Assembly: GCF_046736345.1 (NCBI RefSeq)
Contig: NZ_CP157210.1
Coordinates: 1,612,001 to 1,676,000, forward strand
Direction: 5' to 3'
Source of the DNA: Hyphococcus formosus
Lineage (GTDB): Bacteria; Pseudomonadota; Alphaproteobacteria; Caulobacterales; Parvularculaceae
DNA length: 64,000 nucleotides
The notes below the pieces were generated by a model. It ran no database searches and was not told the origin of the DNA. It saw only the letters and a program-made list of their open reading frames with translations. The translations under genes and the position numbers were made by a program. Positions 9,254 to 18,536 of this stretch are shown in pieces; position 1 is the first letter of the stretch; every line of letters begins with the position of its first letter.

Positions 9254-10474
9254 ATGGCGCGCAAACTCTATACGATTGCAGGAACGCTGCTGATATTCGT
9301 GGTCCTGTTCCTGATCGTCACCATCATGGGCAAAATGCGCCCAGAGGTAGAGCAAGAAACGCCCGTCGCGACAGCACCGGCGGTTTTCTACACGGTTGCG
9401 GCATCCCAAGCCGTTACACTTGATGTAGAAGTTCAGGGCGAAGTCCGTCCGCGCACAGACATAAACCTGACCGCGCAAGTGTCCGGTCGCGTCATTTCGA
9501 CGTCGCCTTCTTTTGTGAATGGCGGTGCATTCGACGAAGGCGATATGCTCATCAAGATCGAAGATACGGACTACCGCGCGGCCGTAGCGGCGGCGAAAGC
9601 CCGAGTGGCCCAAGCGGAACAGACCTTGCGCCTCGAAGAAGCCGAAGCCGATTTGGCCCGCCGCGATTTTGAAGAACTCAATCCGAACGAGACGCCGTCT
9701 GAATTGACGTTACGCATCCCGCAATTGGCGCAGGCCCGTGCGAATTTTGAGGCCGCGCGCGCTGAGCTAAGAGCTGCGGAAATCAATCTGCAACGGACGG
9801 CTATTCGCGCGCCATTTGAAGGTCGCGTAAGAGAGCGCATTGCCGGTGTGGGTCAGTTCGTGTCCCCCGGCATGCAGCTGGGACGAATTTTCTCAACGGA
9901 CGTTGCGGAAATCCGGCTGGCGTTGACGGACAACGACCTTGCCAAGCTTGGATTGCCCCTCGCTTTCGTCGAAACGGACGAAAACCCGGGCCCGAATGTT
10001 GCGCTGACGGCGCGCCTCGCCGGGCAGGAGCATTATTGGCAGGGCCGGATTGCCCGAACCGAAGGCTCTATAGACGCGACCACCCGTCAGGTTATCGCGA
10101 TTGCGGTTGTAGATGATCCCTATGGAATGGGTGCAGATAACGGAACGCCGCTGGCGATGGGTCTTTTTGTGGACGGTACGATCACCGGCAAACCTTATCA
10201 GAACGCCATCGTTCTACCGCGTTCCGCGCTTTACGGGCGTGACCGGGTCTATGTGATCGACGAAGAAAACCGTTTGATAGAGCGCCGCGTGGAAATTGTT
10301 TCCTCCGACCGCGACACACTAACCCTTGCAAGCGGCATTAATGATGGCGACCGGGTTGTAACCTCCCCACTCCGCGGCGCGGACGAAGGTGACGAAGTGG
10401 TCCCGACCTTGCCCGACGCGAGTAGCGAAGCCCCGGTTTCGGCGGCAACGCGAAATGTCACATCAGGAGAATAA
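9254..10474 (+). CDS. RND efflux periplasmic adaptor (membrane fusion protein)
   Basis: 406-aa HlyD/AcrA-type adaptor linking the inner-membrane pump to the outer-membrane factor. One N-terminal membrane segment (about residues 7-28) is followed by the lipoyl/hairpin halves (GEVRPRTDINLTAQVSG near 70 and TAIRAPFEGRVRERIAGVGQFV near 185-206), an alpha-hairpin rich in Ala/Glu/Arg, and a beta-barrel. The start at 9254 has GGAG 8 bases upstream. It is flanked by its channel and pump genes with spacings of 1 and 3 bases. Confidence 0.95.
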   Translation: MARKLYTIAGTLLIFVVLFLIVTIMGKMRPEVEQETPVATAPAVFYTVAASQAVTLDVEVQGEVRPRTDINLTAQVSGRVISTSPSFVNGGAFDEGDMLIKIEDTDYRAAVAAAKARVAQAEQTLRLEEAEADLARRDFEELNPNETPSELTLRIPQLAQARANFEAARAELRAAEINLQRTAIRAPFEGRVRERIAGVGQFVSPGMQLGRIFSTDVAEIRLALTDNDLAKLGLPLAFVETDENPGPNVALTARLAGQEHYWQGRIARTEGSIDATTRQVIAIAVVDDPYGMGADNGTPLAMGLFVDGTITGKPYQNAIVLPRSALYGRDRVYVIDEENRLIERRVEIVSSDRDTLTLASGINDGDRVVTSPLRGADEGDEVVPTLPDASSEAPVSAATRNVTSGE

Positions 10475-10477
10475 GCT

Positions 10478-13400
10478 GTGAACGGACTTATCGCCTGGTG
10501 GGCCAAAAATTCGGTAGCAGCCAATCTTCTTATGGTCGCCTGTATCGTCGCAGGGGTGATGGCCTTTTTGCGGCTCGAACGGGAGGTCTTCCCGTCTGCT
10601 AGTTTCAATGGGGCGACTGTTAGCGTCTCTTGGCCCGGTGCCTCACCGCTTGAAGTTGAAGAACAAATTGTTCTTCGCATCGAGGAAGCCATTGCCGATG
10701 TTGACGGTGTCGAACATGTAACCGCCACCGCACGAGAAGGCGTTGGTAGGGTAAATATTGAAGGTATTGATACGGTCGATGCTACGTTTTTCCTCAATGA
10801 GATCAAAAACCGCGTAGACGGAATCTCGACCTTCCCGCAAGACGCCTATCCGCCGGTTGTAAGCCAATGGCGATCGCTCGACCCTGCGCAATTCATCGCT
10901 CTCTATGGTGACGTAGAAACTCGTGAACTATACCGGACTGCCCGCGATCTTCGCGACGAGCTTTCCCAAATCCCTAACGGATCGCCCCTCGTCGATATGT
11001 GGGGGGTCGTTCCCGAGGAAGTTTCAATTGAGGTTTCCGAAGATAGCCTTCGCCGTTACGGCCTGACCTTTGACGATGTATCGCGGGCTATTCGCGGCTC
11101 TTCGCTTAATCTGAGTGGCGGCCAGGTCAGAACCGACACCGGAAATATACAGGTTGCAACGCGTAATCTTGCAGATACCGCAGAAGAATTTGAAGAAATC
11201 GTCATTCGCCAAAACCCGGACGGTTCAACCATCCGTATTCGCGATGTCGCAACCGTTATAGATGGTTTCGCCGATGTAAAAGCGCGCCGGGAGATGAATG
11301 GCCAGCCAACGGTCAATCTCGCGGTCAATGCGCCTGAAACGCTGAACATTGTTGAGCTCTCCGAAGCGGTCAACAAATGGATGGACGAAAAAAACGAGGA
11401 ATTAGGCGATAAGGTCACGCTCTATAACTGGTTCGACTTTGCGGACGTCTATTTCGGTCGTATGGATCTGGTTTCGACAAATGCCTTTATCGGCTTGGGG
11501 CTGGTACTAATCGTTCTGCTACTTTTCTTGCGCCCAGCGGTTGCGTTCTGGACCACCGCCGGGATCGCCGTTTCTTTTGCCGGTGCATTTATCTTCATGC
11601 CGCTCGTGGGCGTCTCGCTCAACATGTTGTCGCTCTTTGCATTCTTGTTGGTGATCGGCGTGGTCGTTGACGACGCGATTATTGTCGGGGAAGCCATTCA
11701 CAATCGCGTCGAAGAAGGCGGCAAAGGCGTAGACGCGGCAATCGTCGCGACACAATTAGTCGCAAAACCGGTTTTGTTCGCTGTACTGACAACCATGATC
11801 GCCTTCTTGCCATGGCTATTCATTTCGGGCGGCACGTCACAATTTACCAAGCATATTACCTTTACAATCATCTTTGCGCTTTTCTTCTCGCTGGTGGAAT
11901 CCTTCATGATTTTGCCGTCGCACCTTTCTCATATGAAAAAGCAAAACAAGACTGGTGCATATTACCGTTTCCAGCGGACCTTCGCAGAAGGACTGATGAA
12001 CTTCGCGGATGTCGCCTATCGCCCGCTAATCAAAACCGCACTCAAATTTCGATATTTCACGGTCGCGTTCTTTATAAGCGCGTTTGTGATCGCTGCGTCT
12101 TTGATGGGCCAAGGATGGATAGCCTTTAAATTCATGCCTGAAGTTCAAGGGACGTTTCTATCCCTGACCGTACGCATGCCCGAAGGATCACCATGGAACC
12201 GGACACAGCAAGTCTTTGAAGAGGTTGAGCGCGCGGCGGAGAAACTGAAAGCTGAGCTCAACACGCCAGAATTGGAATTCGTTGAATCCGTGTTCATTGG
12301 CGCGGAAGAAACCGTCGTTGAGTCATATGTGACAATCGTAGAGGCAGATAAGCGAAAACAATCAACGAAGGAAATTGCTGAGCTTTTCAGATCGAAATTG
12401 GGAGAAATTCCCGATGCTGAAGAAATCAACATTGGATACACCCTCAATGATGGCGGGCCTGACCTCACCTTCGGCATTGAGTCTGACAATCTTGAAGAGC
12501 TTCGTTTAGGCGTTATTGATCTCCAGAACTTCCTAAGGTCGTTCTCTGAAACCTATGACGTCAGAAACAATCTCCAATCGGCCACACCCGAATTGCAGGT
12601 CAGCTTGAAGCCCGGTGCAGAACGATTTGGTCTGACGCTCGCCGAAGTCTCGCGGCAGATCCGTCAGTCCTTCTATGGCGAGGAAGTGCAACGCCTTCCC
12701 CGCGGCGGTCAGGACGTTCGCGTGATGGTGCGATATCCCCGCTCCGACCGCGAGTCGCTCACCACCATTGAAAATATGCGCATACGGACACCCGATGGTC
12801 GCGAAATTCCGCTCACCGCCGTTGCAGATGCTGAATTTGCCCCAAGCTTTAAGCGGATTGATCGCCGCGACCGTCAGCGCTCGGCGCGGGTCACTGGCGA
12901 GCTTTTGGAGAATGCCGACCGCGAAGCGATCATGAAAAAATATCGTGAGGATTTTGTCCCGGAATTCCATAAGCGCCACCCCAATGTCACGCTCGGACAG
13001 CGCGGCGACGCCGAGGAACAAGCGGAATTTATGGGCGAATTTCTGGCGCTCTACACGGTCGCTTTATTCGCCATGTATATGCTCCTCGCGATTGCCTTTG
13101 GCTCCTATTGGCAACCGGTTCTGGTCATGTCCGCGATCCCGTTTGGCTTTATGGGCGCGGTTTTCGGCCACGCGATTTTCGGGCTCGATTTCGCGATGTT
13201 CTCATTTTTCGGAATCGGGGCGGCCGCCGGCGTTGTGATCAACGATAATCTCGTTCTGATCGATTATGTGAACCGGCTCAGGGCTGGCGGAGAAGGCGCA
13301 TTCGCAGCGCTCGTGCGGGCTGGGGTTGGCCGCTTCCGGCCAATTCTATTGACCTCGCTGACGACCTTTATCGGCCTCTTGCCGATTATGTTTGAGCGCT

Positions 13401-13675
13401 CAACCGATGCACAATTCCTGATGCCAACGGTCGTGTCTCTGGCATTTGGGGTCTTTTTCGCGACCTTTGTCACCCTGCTCTTCGTGCCCGCCATGTATGC
13501 TGTGGGCGCTGATATTGCCCGGTTTTATCGGTGGGCCTGGACCGGCGAGCCGCAAATTCCGCTGGGATATGGCGCATCCTCAGAAAGTGAGGATGATGCG
13601 TCTCGTCCTGCGCCCGAATCAGGTATTGATGCGGACGGACATCACGAAAAGCCTAGATTTGGCCCCGCTGAGTAA
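10478..13675 (+). CDS. RND efflux pump inner-membrane transporter (HAE-like)
   Basis: Proton-driven transporter of 1065 aa, the normal RND length, with two six-helix bundles and two large periplasmic loops. The TM4 proton-relay motif is VVVDDAIIVGEAI (around residues 392-404), matching the paired Asp of AcrB-type pumps. GTG start at 10478 with CAGGAGA upstream. The long cytoplasmic tail rich in Ser/Glu/Asp is not conserved in the family. The operon ends after this gene. Confidence 0.96.
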   Translation: MNGLIAWWAKNSVAANLLMVACIVAGVMAFLRLEREVFPSASFNGATVSVSWPGASPLEVEEQIVLRIEEAIADVDGVEHVTATAREGVGRVNIEGIDTVDATFFLNEIKNRVDGISTFPQDAYPPVVSQWRSLDPAQFIALYGDVETRELYRTARDLRDELSQIPNGSPLVDMWGVVPEEVSIEVSEDSLRRYGLTFDDVSRAIRGSSLNLSGGQVRTDTGNIQVATRNLADTAEEFEEIVIRQNPDGSTIRIRDVATVIDGFADVKARREMNGQPTVNLAVNAPETLNIVELSEAVNKWMDEKNEELGDKVTLYNWFDFADVYFGRMDLVSTNAFIGLGLVLIVLLLFLRPAVAFWTTAGIAVSFAGAFIFMPLVGVSLNMLSLFAFLLVIGVVVDDAIIVGEAIHNRVEEGGKGVDAAIVATQLVAKPVLFAVLTTMIAFLPWLFISGGTSQFTKHITFTIIFALFFSLVESFMILPSHLSHMKKQNKTGAYYRFQRTFAEGLMNFADVAYRPLIKTALKFRYFTVAFFISAFVIAASLMGQGWIAFKFMPEVQGTFLSLTVRMPEGSPWNRTQQVFEEVERAAEKLKAELNTPELEFVESVFIGAEETVVESYVTIVEADKRKQSTKEIAELFRSKLGEIPDAEEINIGYTLNDGGPDLTFGIESDNLEELRLGVIDLQNFLRSFSETYDVRNNLQSATPELQVSLKPGAERFGLTLAEVSRQIRQSFYGEEVQRLPRGGQDVRVMVRYPRSDRESLTTIENMRIRTPDGREIPLTAVADAEFAPSFKRIDRRDRQRSARVTGELLENADREAIMKKYREDFVPEFHKRHPNVTLGQRGDAEEQAEFMGEFLALYTVALFAMYMLLAIAFGSYWQPVLVMSAIPFGFMGAVFGHAIFGLDFAMFSFFGIGAAAGVVINDNLVLIDYVNRLRAGGEGAFAALVRAGVGRFRPILLTSLTTFIGLLPIMFERSTDAQFLMPTVVSLAFGVFFATFVTLLFVPAMYAVGADIARFYRWAWTGEPQIPLGYGASSESEDDASRPAPESGIDADGHHEKPRFGPAE

Positions 13676-13780
13676 GGTGTCCGGCCCCATCAAAATTAAC
13701 CATATATTAACCCCTTGATGAGACCTTAATGGCATCTTCTCCCGAGAAGATACCCCACCATACCCCACGACAGTGAGTAC

Positions 13781-13805
13781 CGGCCGCGTTCCCCCAACGC
13801 GGCCG
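13781..13805 (+). terminator. Strong hairpin after the efflux operon
   Basis: A 10-bp perfect stem (CGGCCGCGTT / AACGCGGCCG) with a CCCCC loop lies about 105 bases after the pump stop. The T-rich tract (GGGTTTTT) comes only about 20 bases later, so termination may be inefficient or use Rho. Confidence 0.5.
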
Positions 13806-13930
13806 TCTCAGTTCAGTTGTGGGTTTTTCTCCCCAATCGGCGGAAATCTTTCAGAAAAAATGAACTTTATCGCAAAAAGATAGTGGATTAACTGAGACGG
13901 CTTTGTTATATCCGCCGCCACCAACGGTGA

Positions 13931-14006
13931 TCCCCGATAGCTCAGTTGGTAGAGCAGCTGACTGTTAATCAGCTTGTCACTGGTTCGAGTCCAGTTCGGG
14001 GAGCCA
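13931..14006 (+). tRNA. tRNA-Asn (GTT)
   Basis: Acceptor stem TCCCCGA / TCGGGGA, discriminator G at 14003, CCA encoded to 14006. Anticodon stem GCTGA/TCAGC with GTT at 13964-13966, canonical D-loop CAGTTGGTAGA and T-loop TTCGAGT. Confidence 0.97.
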
Positions 14007-14493
14007 TTTTTCCTTCAAAAAGAAAAGCGTAAAGCCTAGCGCCAATCGATTTTTCTTATCCGGTTTTCCAATTTTACTTCCCACCTCTCTATTGTGGTCA
14101 GTCGTGCCGTTTTCCGAATTTTAGAGACAATTGCACTATGCAAGTTTGATCGCTCCATAAGGAGCGGCTATCGGCCTATTGCCACTCCGTCTGCCAACGC
14201 TCGGCGCGGATGGCGACAACATATTCGTCGATGGGCAGCCGACATCGTTAGCGAGGAGCATATTATCATTCCGCGAAAATATTCTCAAAATGATTGCCCA
14301 AAGCGGTCGAATGCAGTGCTTGCTAAAGTCAGCATGATTATGCCGGATGCACCTGTCTCTCCCGATCCTTCGGGATGGTAGCTTGCGAAAAGTGACCACT
14401 TAAAAAAGATCCCAGAGAAATGCCGCGCGTATATACCAACTCCGAAGGGTATTCTCCGCCTGCCCTTTCGTGCATTCCTTCAACCAATGGTGT
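14007..14493. other. 487-base gap between tRNA-Asn and gabT
   Basis: No convincing gene on either strand: the open frames here have no ribosome-binding site or family resemblance. Three small palindromes occur: CGCTCC-ATAA-GGAGCG (14151-14166), TCCCGA-TCCT-TCGGGA (14360-14375) and AAGTG-AC-CACTT (14390-14401). The last two lie just beyond the gabT stop and may end the leftward transcript, though neither has a T-run. Confidence 0.4.
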
Positions 14494-15810
14494 CTATTTC
14501 GCGCAGTCGATAAATGCCGCTGTGAATGTCGATATTCCCTCATCAAGCAATTCGTCAGTTATTGTCAGTGCCGGGAGGAACCGGAATACATTTCCATCCA
14601 TTCCGCAACTGAGGACGATAAGCCCCTTCTCGTAGCATCTTGTGAGGACGGCCTTGGTCAATTCAGCGTTCGGCTTGTTCGCATTACCATTATGCACCAA
14701 CTCGATTGCAATCATTGCCCCGCGGTCAGAACGGATGTCACCGATAAGATCGGGGTGCTCGGCCTGCAATGATCGCAATGCTTCACCAAATTTTTGGCCA
14801 ATATGGATTGCACGCTCTGTCAAATTTTCATCATTGATAACATCGATGACCGACAGTGCGGCTGCGCAGCCGATTGGGGATCCCGCATAAGTTCCGCCTA
14901 ATCCTCCGGGCGCTGGTGCGTCCATTATTTCAGCCTTGCCAACAACCGCGGCAAGCGGGAAACCACCTGCAAGACCTTTGGCAAGCGTCATTAAGTCGGG
15001 TTCTATTCCTGCATACTCGGATGCGAAAAGTCGGCCCGTACGAGCGAAACCGGACTGAATTTCATCAATGATCAGCACTATCCCAAATGCGTCACAACGT
15101 TCACGTAAGCCCTTTAAAAATTCGTTTGGTGCCGGATAAAAACCGCCCTCACCTTGAATCGGCTCAACAATTATTGCCGCGCAGTCTTCCGGCGCAATAT
15201 CGGTTTTGAACAACATATCAACTGCTGCGAGGGAATCCTCGACAGAGATATTATGATAGGGCTTTGGAAAGGGCGCACGCCAAATGTCACCCGGGAATGG
15301 ACCAAACCGGTTTTTATAGGGCGCTACCTTTCCGGTTAAGCCGAGCGTCATCAATGTCCGGCCATGATAACCGCCATCAAACGCTATTACGCCGCGCCGC
15401 CCGGTGTGAGAACGCGCGATTTTAATTGCATTTTCCACGGCTTCCGCACCAGTGGTCACAAACATGGATTTTTTTGGCGATTGTCCGGGTGCAATCTTAA
15501 TTAATGCCTCGGCTAACAATACCGCGCTGTCATATGGCGTAACCATGACACATGTATGGCTGAAACGTTCGAGTTGTTCATTCACCGCCTTCATAATCTT
15601 GGGGTGCCGATGGCCCGTATTACAAACTGCGATCCCAGTGCCAAAATCTATAAAACGCCGACCCTCAACGTCCCAAACTTCCGATCCCTCAGCGCGCTCG
15701 ACGTAAAGAGGCGCAATATTCCCCTCGCCTCTCGCGATTGCCGCTTCTTTACGGGATTGCCATTCGGCATTGCCTGGCAATTTAGCTGTTTTAATTTCCG
15801 CAACGCTCAT
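14494..15810 (-). CDS. gabT: 4-aminobutyrate aminotransferase (class III)
   Basis: PLP enzyme of 438 aa that moves the amino group of GABA (or a similar omega-amino acid) to 2-oxoglutarate, giving succinic semialdehyde. Key residues are the cofactor Lys278 in TLAKGLAGG, Asp249 in IIDEIQSGFARTG, and the phosphate loop TTGAEAVENA. It overlaps gabD by 4 bases (ATGA), so the two are made together. Class III members act on many omega-amines, so GABA is the likeliest but not the only substrate. Last gene of the eight-gene leftward locus. Confidence 0.93.
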   Translation of the reverse strand: MSVAEIKTAKLPGNAEWQSRKEAAIARGEGNIAPLYVERAEGSEVWDVEGRRFIDFGTGIAVCNTGHRHPKIMKAVNEQLERFSHTCVMVTPYDSAVLLAEALIKIAPGQSPKKSMFVTTGAEAVENAIKIARSHTGRRGVIAFDGGYHGRTLMTLGLTGKVAPYKNRFGPFPGDIWRAPFPKPYHNISVEDSLAAVDMLFKTDIAPEDCAAIIVEPIQGEGGFYPAPNEFLKGLRERCDAFGIVLIIDEIQSGFARTGRLFASEYAGIEPDLMTLAKGLAGGFPLAAVVGKAEIMDAPAPGGLGGTYAGSPIGCAAALSVIDVINDENLTERAIHIGQKFGEALRSLQAEHPDLIGDIRSDRGAMIAIELVHNGNANKPNAELTKAVLTRCYEKGLIVLSCGMDGNVFRFLPALTITDELLDEGISTFTAAFIDCAK

Positions 15811-17258
15811 CGGTCCAGACCTCCCATGCAGAGATATTTAATTTCCAGATAATCATCTATTCCGTATTTTGAGCCCTCGCGGCCCATACCGGATTGTTTT
15901 ACGCCGCCAAATGGGGCCGCGGCTGACGATATTACACCCTCGTTTACGCCGACCATCCCATATTCGAGCGCCTCACCTACGCGCCAAGCACGGCCGAGAT
16001 CGCGCGTATAGATATAGGCTGCGAGGCCATATATTGTTTCATTCGCATACTGAATGGCCTCGTCTTCTGTACTAAATGGAATAATTGTCGCGACAGGACC
16101 AAATATCTCTGATTGCGCAATCTCGGACTGGTTTAAAACATCTGTAAGTACGGTCGGTTGGAAAAATAGCTCACCAGCCTCATGACGACTGCCGCCGACA
16201 ATGCACTTCGCGCCATCCTTCACAGCATTGTCGACAAGCCGCTCAACTTTTTCGATGGCGGTGCGGTTGATGAGCGGCCCAATATCTACGCCGGTTTCGT
16301 TGCCAGCCCCAACTCTGAGGTTCTTTACACGCTCAGCAAGCTTTTTAGAAAACTCTGCAACTATTGAGTCGTGGACAAATATTCGATTTGCGCAAACGCA
16401 AGTCTGCCCACCATTGCGGTATTTCGATGCCATAACACCATCGATCGCCGCGTCAAAATCGGCGTCCTTAAAGACAATGAACGGCGCATTACCACCCAGT
16501 TCCATCGACGCCTTCTTTACCGTTGCCGACGCCTGTTTCAGGAGCAATCGGCCCACGCCAGTCGATCCCGTAAACGAAACCTTTCGCACCTTTGGATGTG
16601 TCGCCAATACCTCCCCAACGCCCGCTGGTTTGGATGCGGGCACCACATTAAAGACACCCTCCGGCACACCGACCTCTTTCGCAAGCGCGGCCACTGCCAA
16701 GGCAGAGAGCGGCGTGTCTTCTGCAGGTTTCGCAACCATCGTACATCCGGCGGCTAATGCCGCCGCTGCCTTACGCATCAACATTGCATTCGGAAAATTC
16801 CAAGGCGTAATTGCCGCGCAAACCCCTACTGGCTGTTTCAATACAATTGTACGCGCACTGGGAGAGGCGTTTGGAATTACCTCGCCATAGACCCGGCGCG
16901 CTTCTTCAGCAAACCATTCAACATATGAAGCACCATAGCGTATTTCGCCCAATGCTTCTGCCATTGGCTTGCCCATCTCTGTCGACAATAACGCCGCGAG
17001 ATCCTCTTCCCTCTCCAGAATGGCGCTCCGCCATTTCTTAAGGACCGCAGCTCGCACATCTGCGGTTTCATGTGCCCAACCTTTAAACGCAGCAGCCGCC
17101 GCATCGATCGCTCGCTCCGCATCTCGCGCAGAGCAATCAGCAACCCGCGTAATTTCTTTCCCGTTCGCCGGGTTAAAAACCGGGAATGACTCTCCGGTTT
17201 CAGATTCAGAAAATTCGCCATTGATAAAAGCGGCAGTTTGAAGAATAGAAACGCCCAT
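15807..17258 (-). CDS. gabD: Succinate-semialdehyde dehydrogenase
   Basis: NAD(P)-dependent aldehyde dehydrogenase of 483 aa, oxidising succinic semialdehyde to succinate for the TCA cycle. The catalytic Cys287 lies in GGQTCVCANR, whose second Cys (289) is the SSADH-type redox partner. The general base is Glu253 in MELGGNAPF and the Rossmann loop is FTGSTGVG. Coupled to gabT by overlap, which supports the GABA assignment. A 90-base gap containing an inverted repeat separates it from the MFS gene upstream. Confidence 0.94.
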   Translation of the reverse strand: MGVSILQTAAFINGEFSESETGESFPVFNPANGKEITRVADCSARDAERAIDAAAAAFKGWAHETADVRAAVLKKWRSAILEREEDLAALLSTEMGKPMAEALGEIRYGASYVEWFAEEARRVYGEVIPNASPSARTIVLKQPVGVCAAITPWNFPNAMLMRKAAAALAAGCTMVAKPAEDTPLSALAVAALAKEVGVPEGVFNVVPASKPAGVGEVLATHPKVRKVSFTGSTGVGRLLLKQASATVKKASMELGGNAPFIVFKDADFDAAIDGVMASKYRNGGQTCVCANRIFVHDSIVAEFSKKLAERVKNLRVGAGNETGVDIGPLINRTAIEKVERLVDNAVKDGAKCIVGGSRHEAGELFFQPTVLTDVLNQSEIAQSEIFGPVATIIPFSTEDEAIQYANETIYGLAAYIYTRDLGRAWRVGEALEYGMVGVNEGVISSAAAPFGGVKQSGMGREGSKYGIDDYLEIKYLCMGGLDR

Positions 17259-17288
17259 GGTTCAACCTGTAATTCATTTTGTAAGATA

Positions 17289-17346
17289 GGTTCTGCCCCT
17301 GAGCGACGCGCTCAAACAGGGCCAGTATAAAGTTTGTATAGAACCA
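17289..17346. repeat. Nested inverted repeats between MFS gene and gabD
   Basis: An outer pair GGTTCT/AGAACC encloses CCCTG...CAGGG and an inner GAGCG-ACG-CGCTC hairpin. It could attenuate or process the polycistronic message between the transporter and gabDT. There is no T-tract typical of a full terminator. Confidence 0.35.
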
Positions 17347-17348
17347 GT

Positions 17349-18536
17349 TTATGGTGTTGGCTGCGCTTCATCGAGCCGCTTGGCTGGCGGCAACATAACC
17401 AGCATACTTAATGCCATCAGAAGAAGTGCCGCGTTTATTAACCCAGGAAAATTACCGCCTGAAGCAAGGAACTGCCCCGCTAAAAACGGCCCACTCGCAA
17501 GCCCTAATTTTGAGACAAATCCGGCTGCGGCAGCGGTGCGTCCCGCTTTGTCAAATTGCGCCGCCATCCCAAGAAGATAGGCAACGACCGCCCCCCAGGT
17601 GATTCCCGTGCCGCAATTTGCAATCATATAGGCCGCCGGCTGTGCACTTAAATGAAATACAGCAGTACCGCCAAGTGTGAGAAGCATACCCGCAAACATG
17701 ACGGGGAATCGCCCGTATTTAACGCCCAGAACGATAACAATTGCAGGTCCGGCCAGTGCCACCCACGTCGCCAGACCAAGTGCTGTCGATACATAATTTC
17801 GATCAAGTCCGAAACTGATTCCCAAACGAATTATGTAGGCTAATAGCCCCATATTGGCGGCTTGGAATAAGAAAATAGCGATTAACGTCATGACTAATGG
17901 CCGCCATGCAACGCCATCACTTTTTACCGTCACCTTTTCATTTGGTGGATACCGGCCGAGAAACGGTAACATAGCGAGGGCTACAGCGCTAAATAATGCG
18001 AGGGCGATAAACAATGGCGCAACACCGTAAATTGGTACCAGCCGCGGAAGCACCATGACCCCTAACCCGCCAAGGCCAAACTGAACAAAAAGTAGTACGC
18101 CAAAAGTTCTGTCGACCTTGTTTGTTCGCGCAATGACCGCGTAGGAAACGCCCACGAGGAGCCCCCCAACAATACCGTGGATTAGCCGCACCAATAATAG
18201 AATGTCTGCTGACGTGATAAACATCGACGCAAGATCAATCGACACCAACGTCAATAGAGAAATGATCGATACAAGTCGCCAGGGTACTTGCTTGACCACC
18301 AAGACTGCACCCAAAGCGCCAAATGCTGCGCCATAAATATTGGCAGCACCAATATTTCCGGCGGCGCTTTCAGAAATACCAAGCCCGGCGACAAGCCCGT
18401 CAACGATGGCGGCCATAATGTTGACGTAGAACAACCCCGCGGTCGCAAGAAATGACAATATGATGCTTGCCAAAAAGCCATCCGGCGCGGCAGTTGGAAG
18501 GCGTCGATTTCTGTCTAGTGTATCGTCATTTGTCAT
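17349..18536 (-). CDS. MFS transporter
   Basis: Inner-membrane secondary transporter of 395 aa with about 12 hydrophobic segments. The ATG at 18536 (MTNDDTLDRN) overlaps the end of the upstream hydrolase gene by 11 bases, indicating translational coupling. The longer open frame has no hydrophobic start. Its place between an exported hydrolase and gabDT suggests it imports the hydrolysis product or exports an intermediate. The substrate is not recognisable from sequence. Confidence 0.85.
   Translation of the reverse strand: MTNDDTLDRNRRLPTAAPDGFLASIILSFLATAGLFYVNIMAAIVDGLVAGLGISESAAGNIGAANIYGAAFGALGAVLVVKQVPWRLVSIISLLTLVSIDLASMFITSADILLLVRLIHGIVGGLLVGVSYAVIARTNKVDRTFGVLLFVQFGLGGLGVMVLPRLVPIYGVAPLFIALALFSAVALAMLPFLGRYPPNEKVTVKSDGVAWRPLVMTLIAIFLFQAANMGLLAYIIRLGISFGLDRNYVSTALGLATWVALAGPAIVIVLGVKYGRFPVMFAGMLLTLGGTAVFHLSAQPAAYMIANCGTGITWGAVVAYLLGMAAQFDKAGRTAAAAGFVSKLGLASGPFLAGQFLASGGNFPGLINAALLLMALSMLVMLPPAKRLDEAQPTP

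Noticed and set aside
7410..14006. tRNA-Cys and tRNA-Asn as integration sites of a genomic island
   Set aside because: No integrase, no direct repeat of the tRNA 3' ends and no mobile genes were found nearby.
14094..14381. 95-codon open frame in the gap after tRNA-Asn
   Set aside because: No ribosome-binding site, no resemblance to any family, and an overlapping frame on the other strand is equally long.
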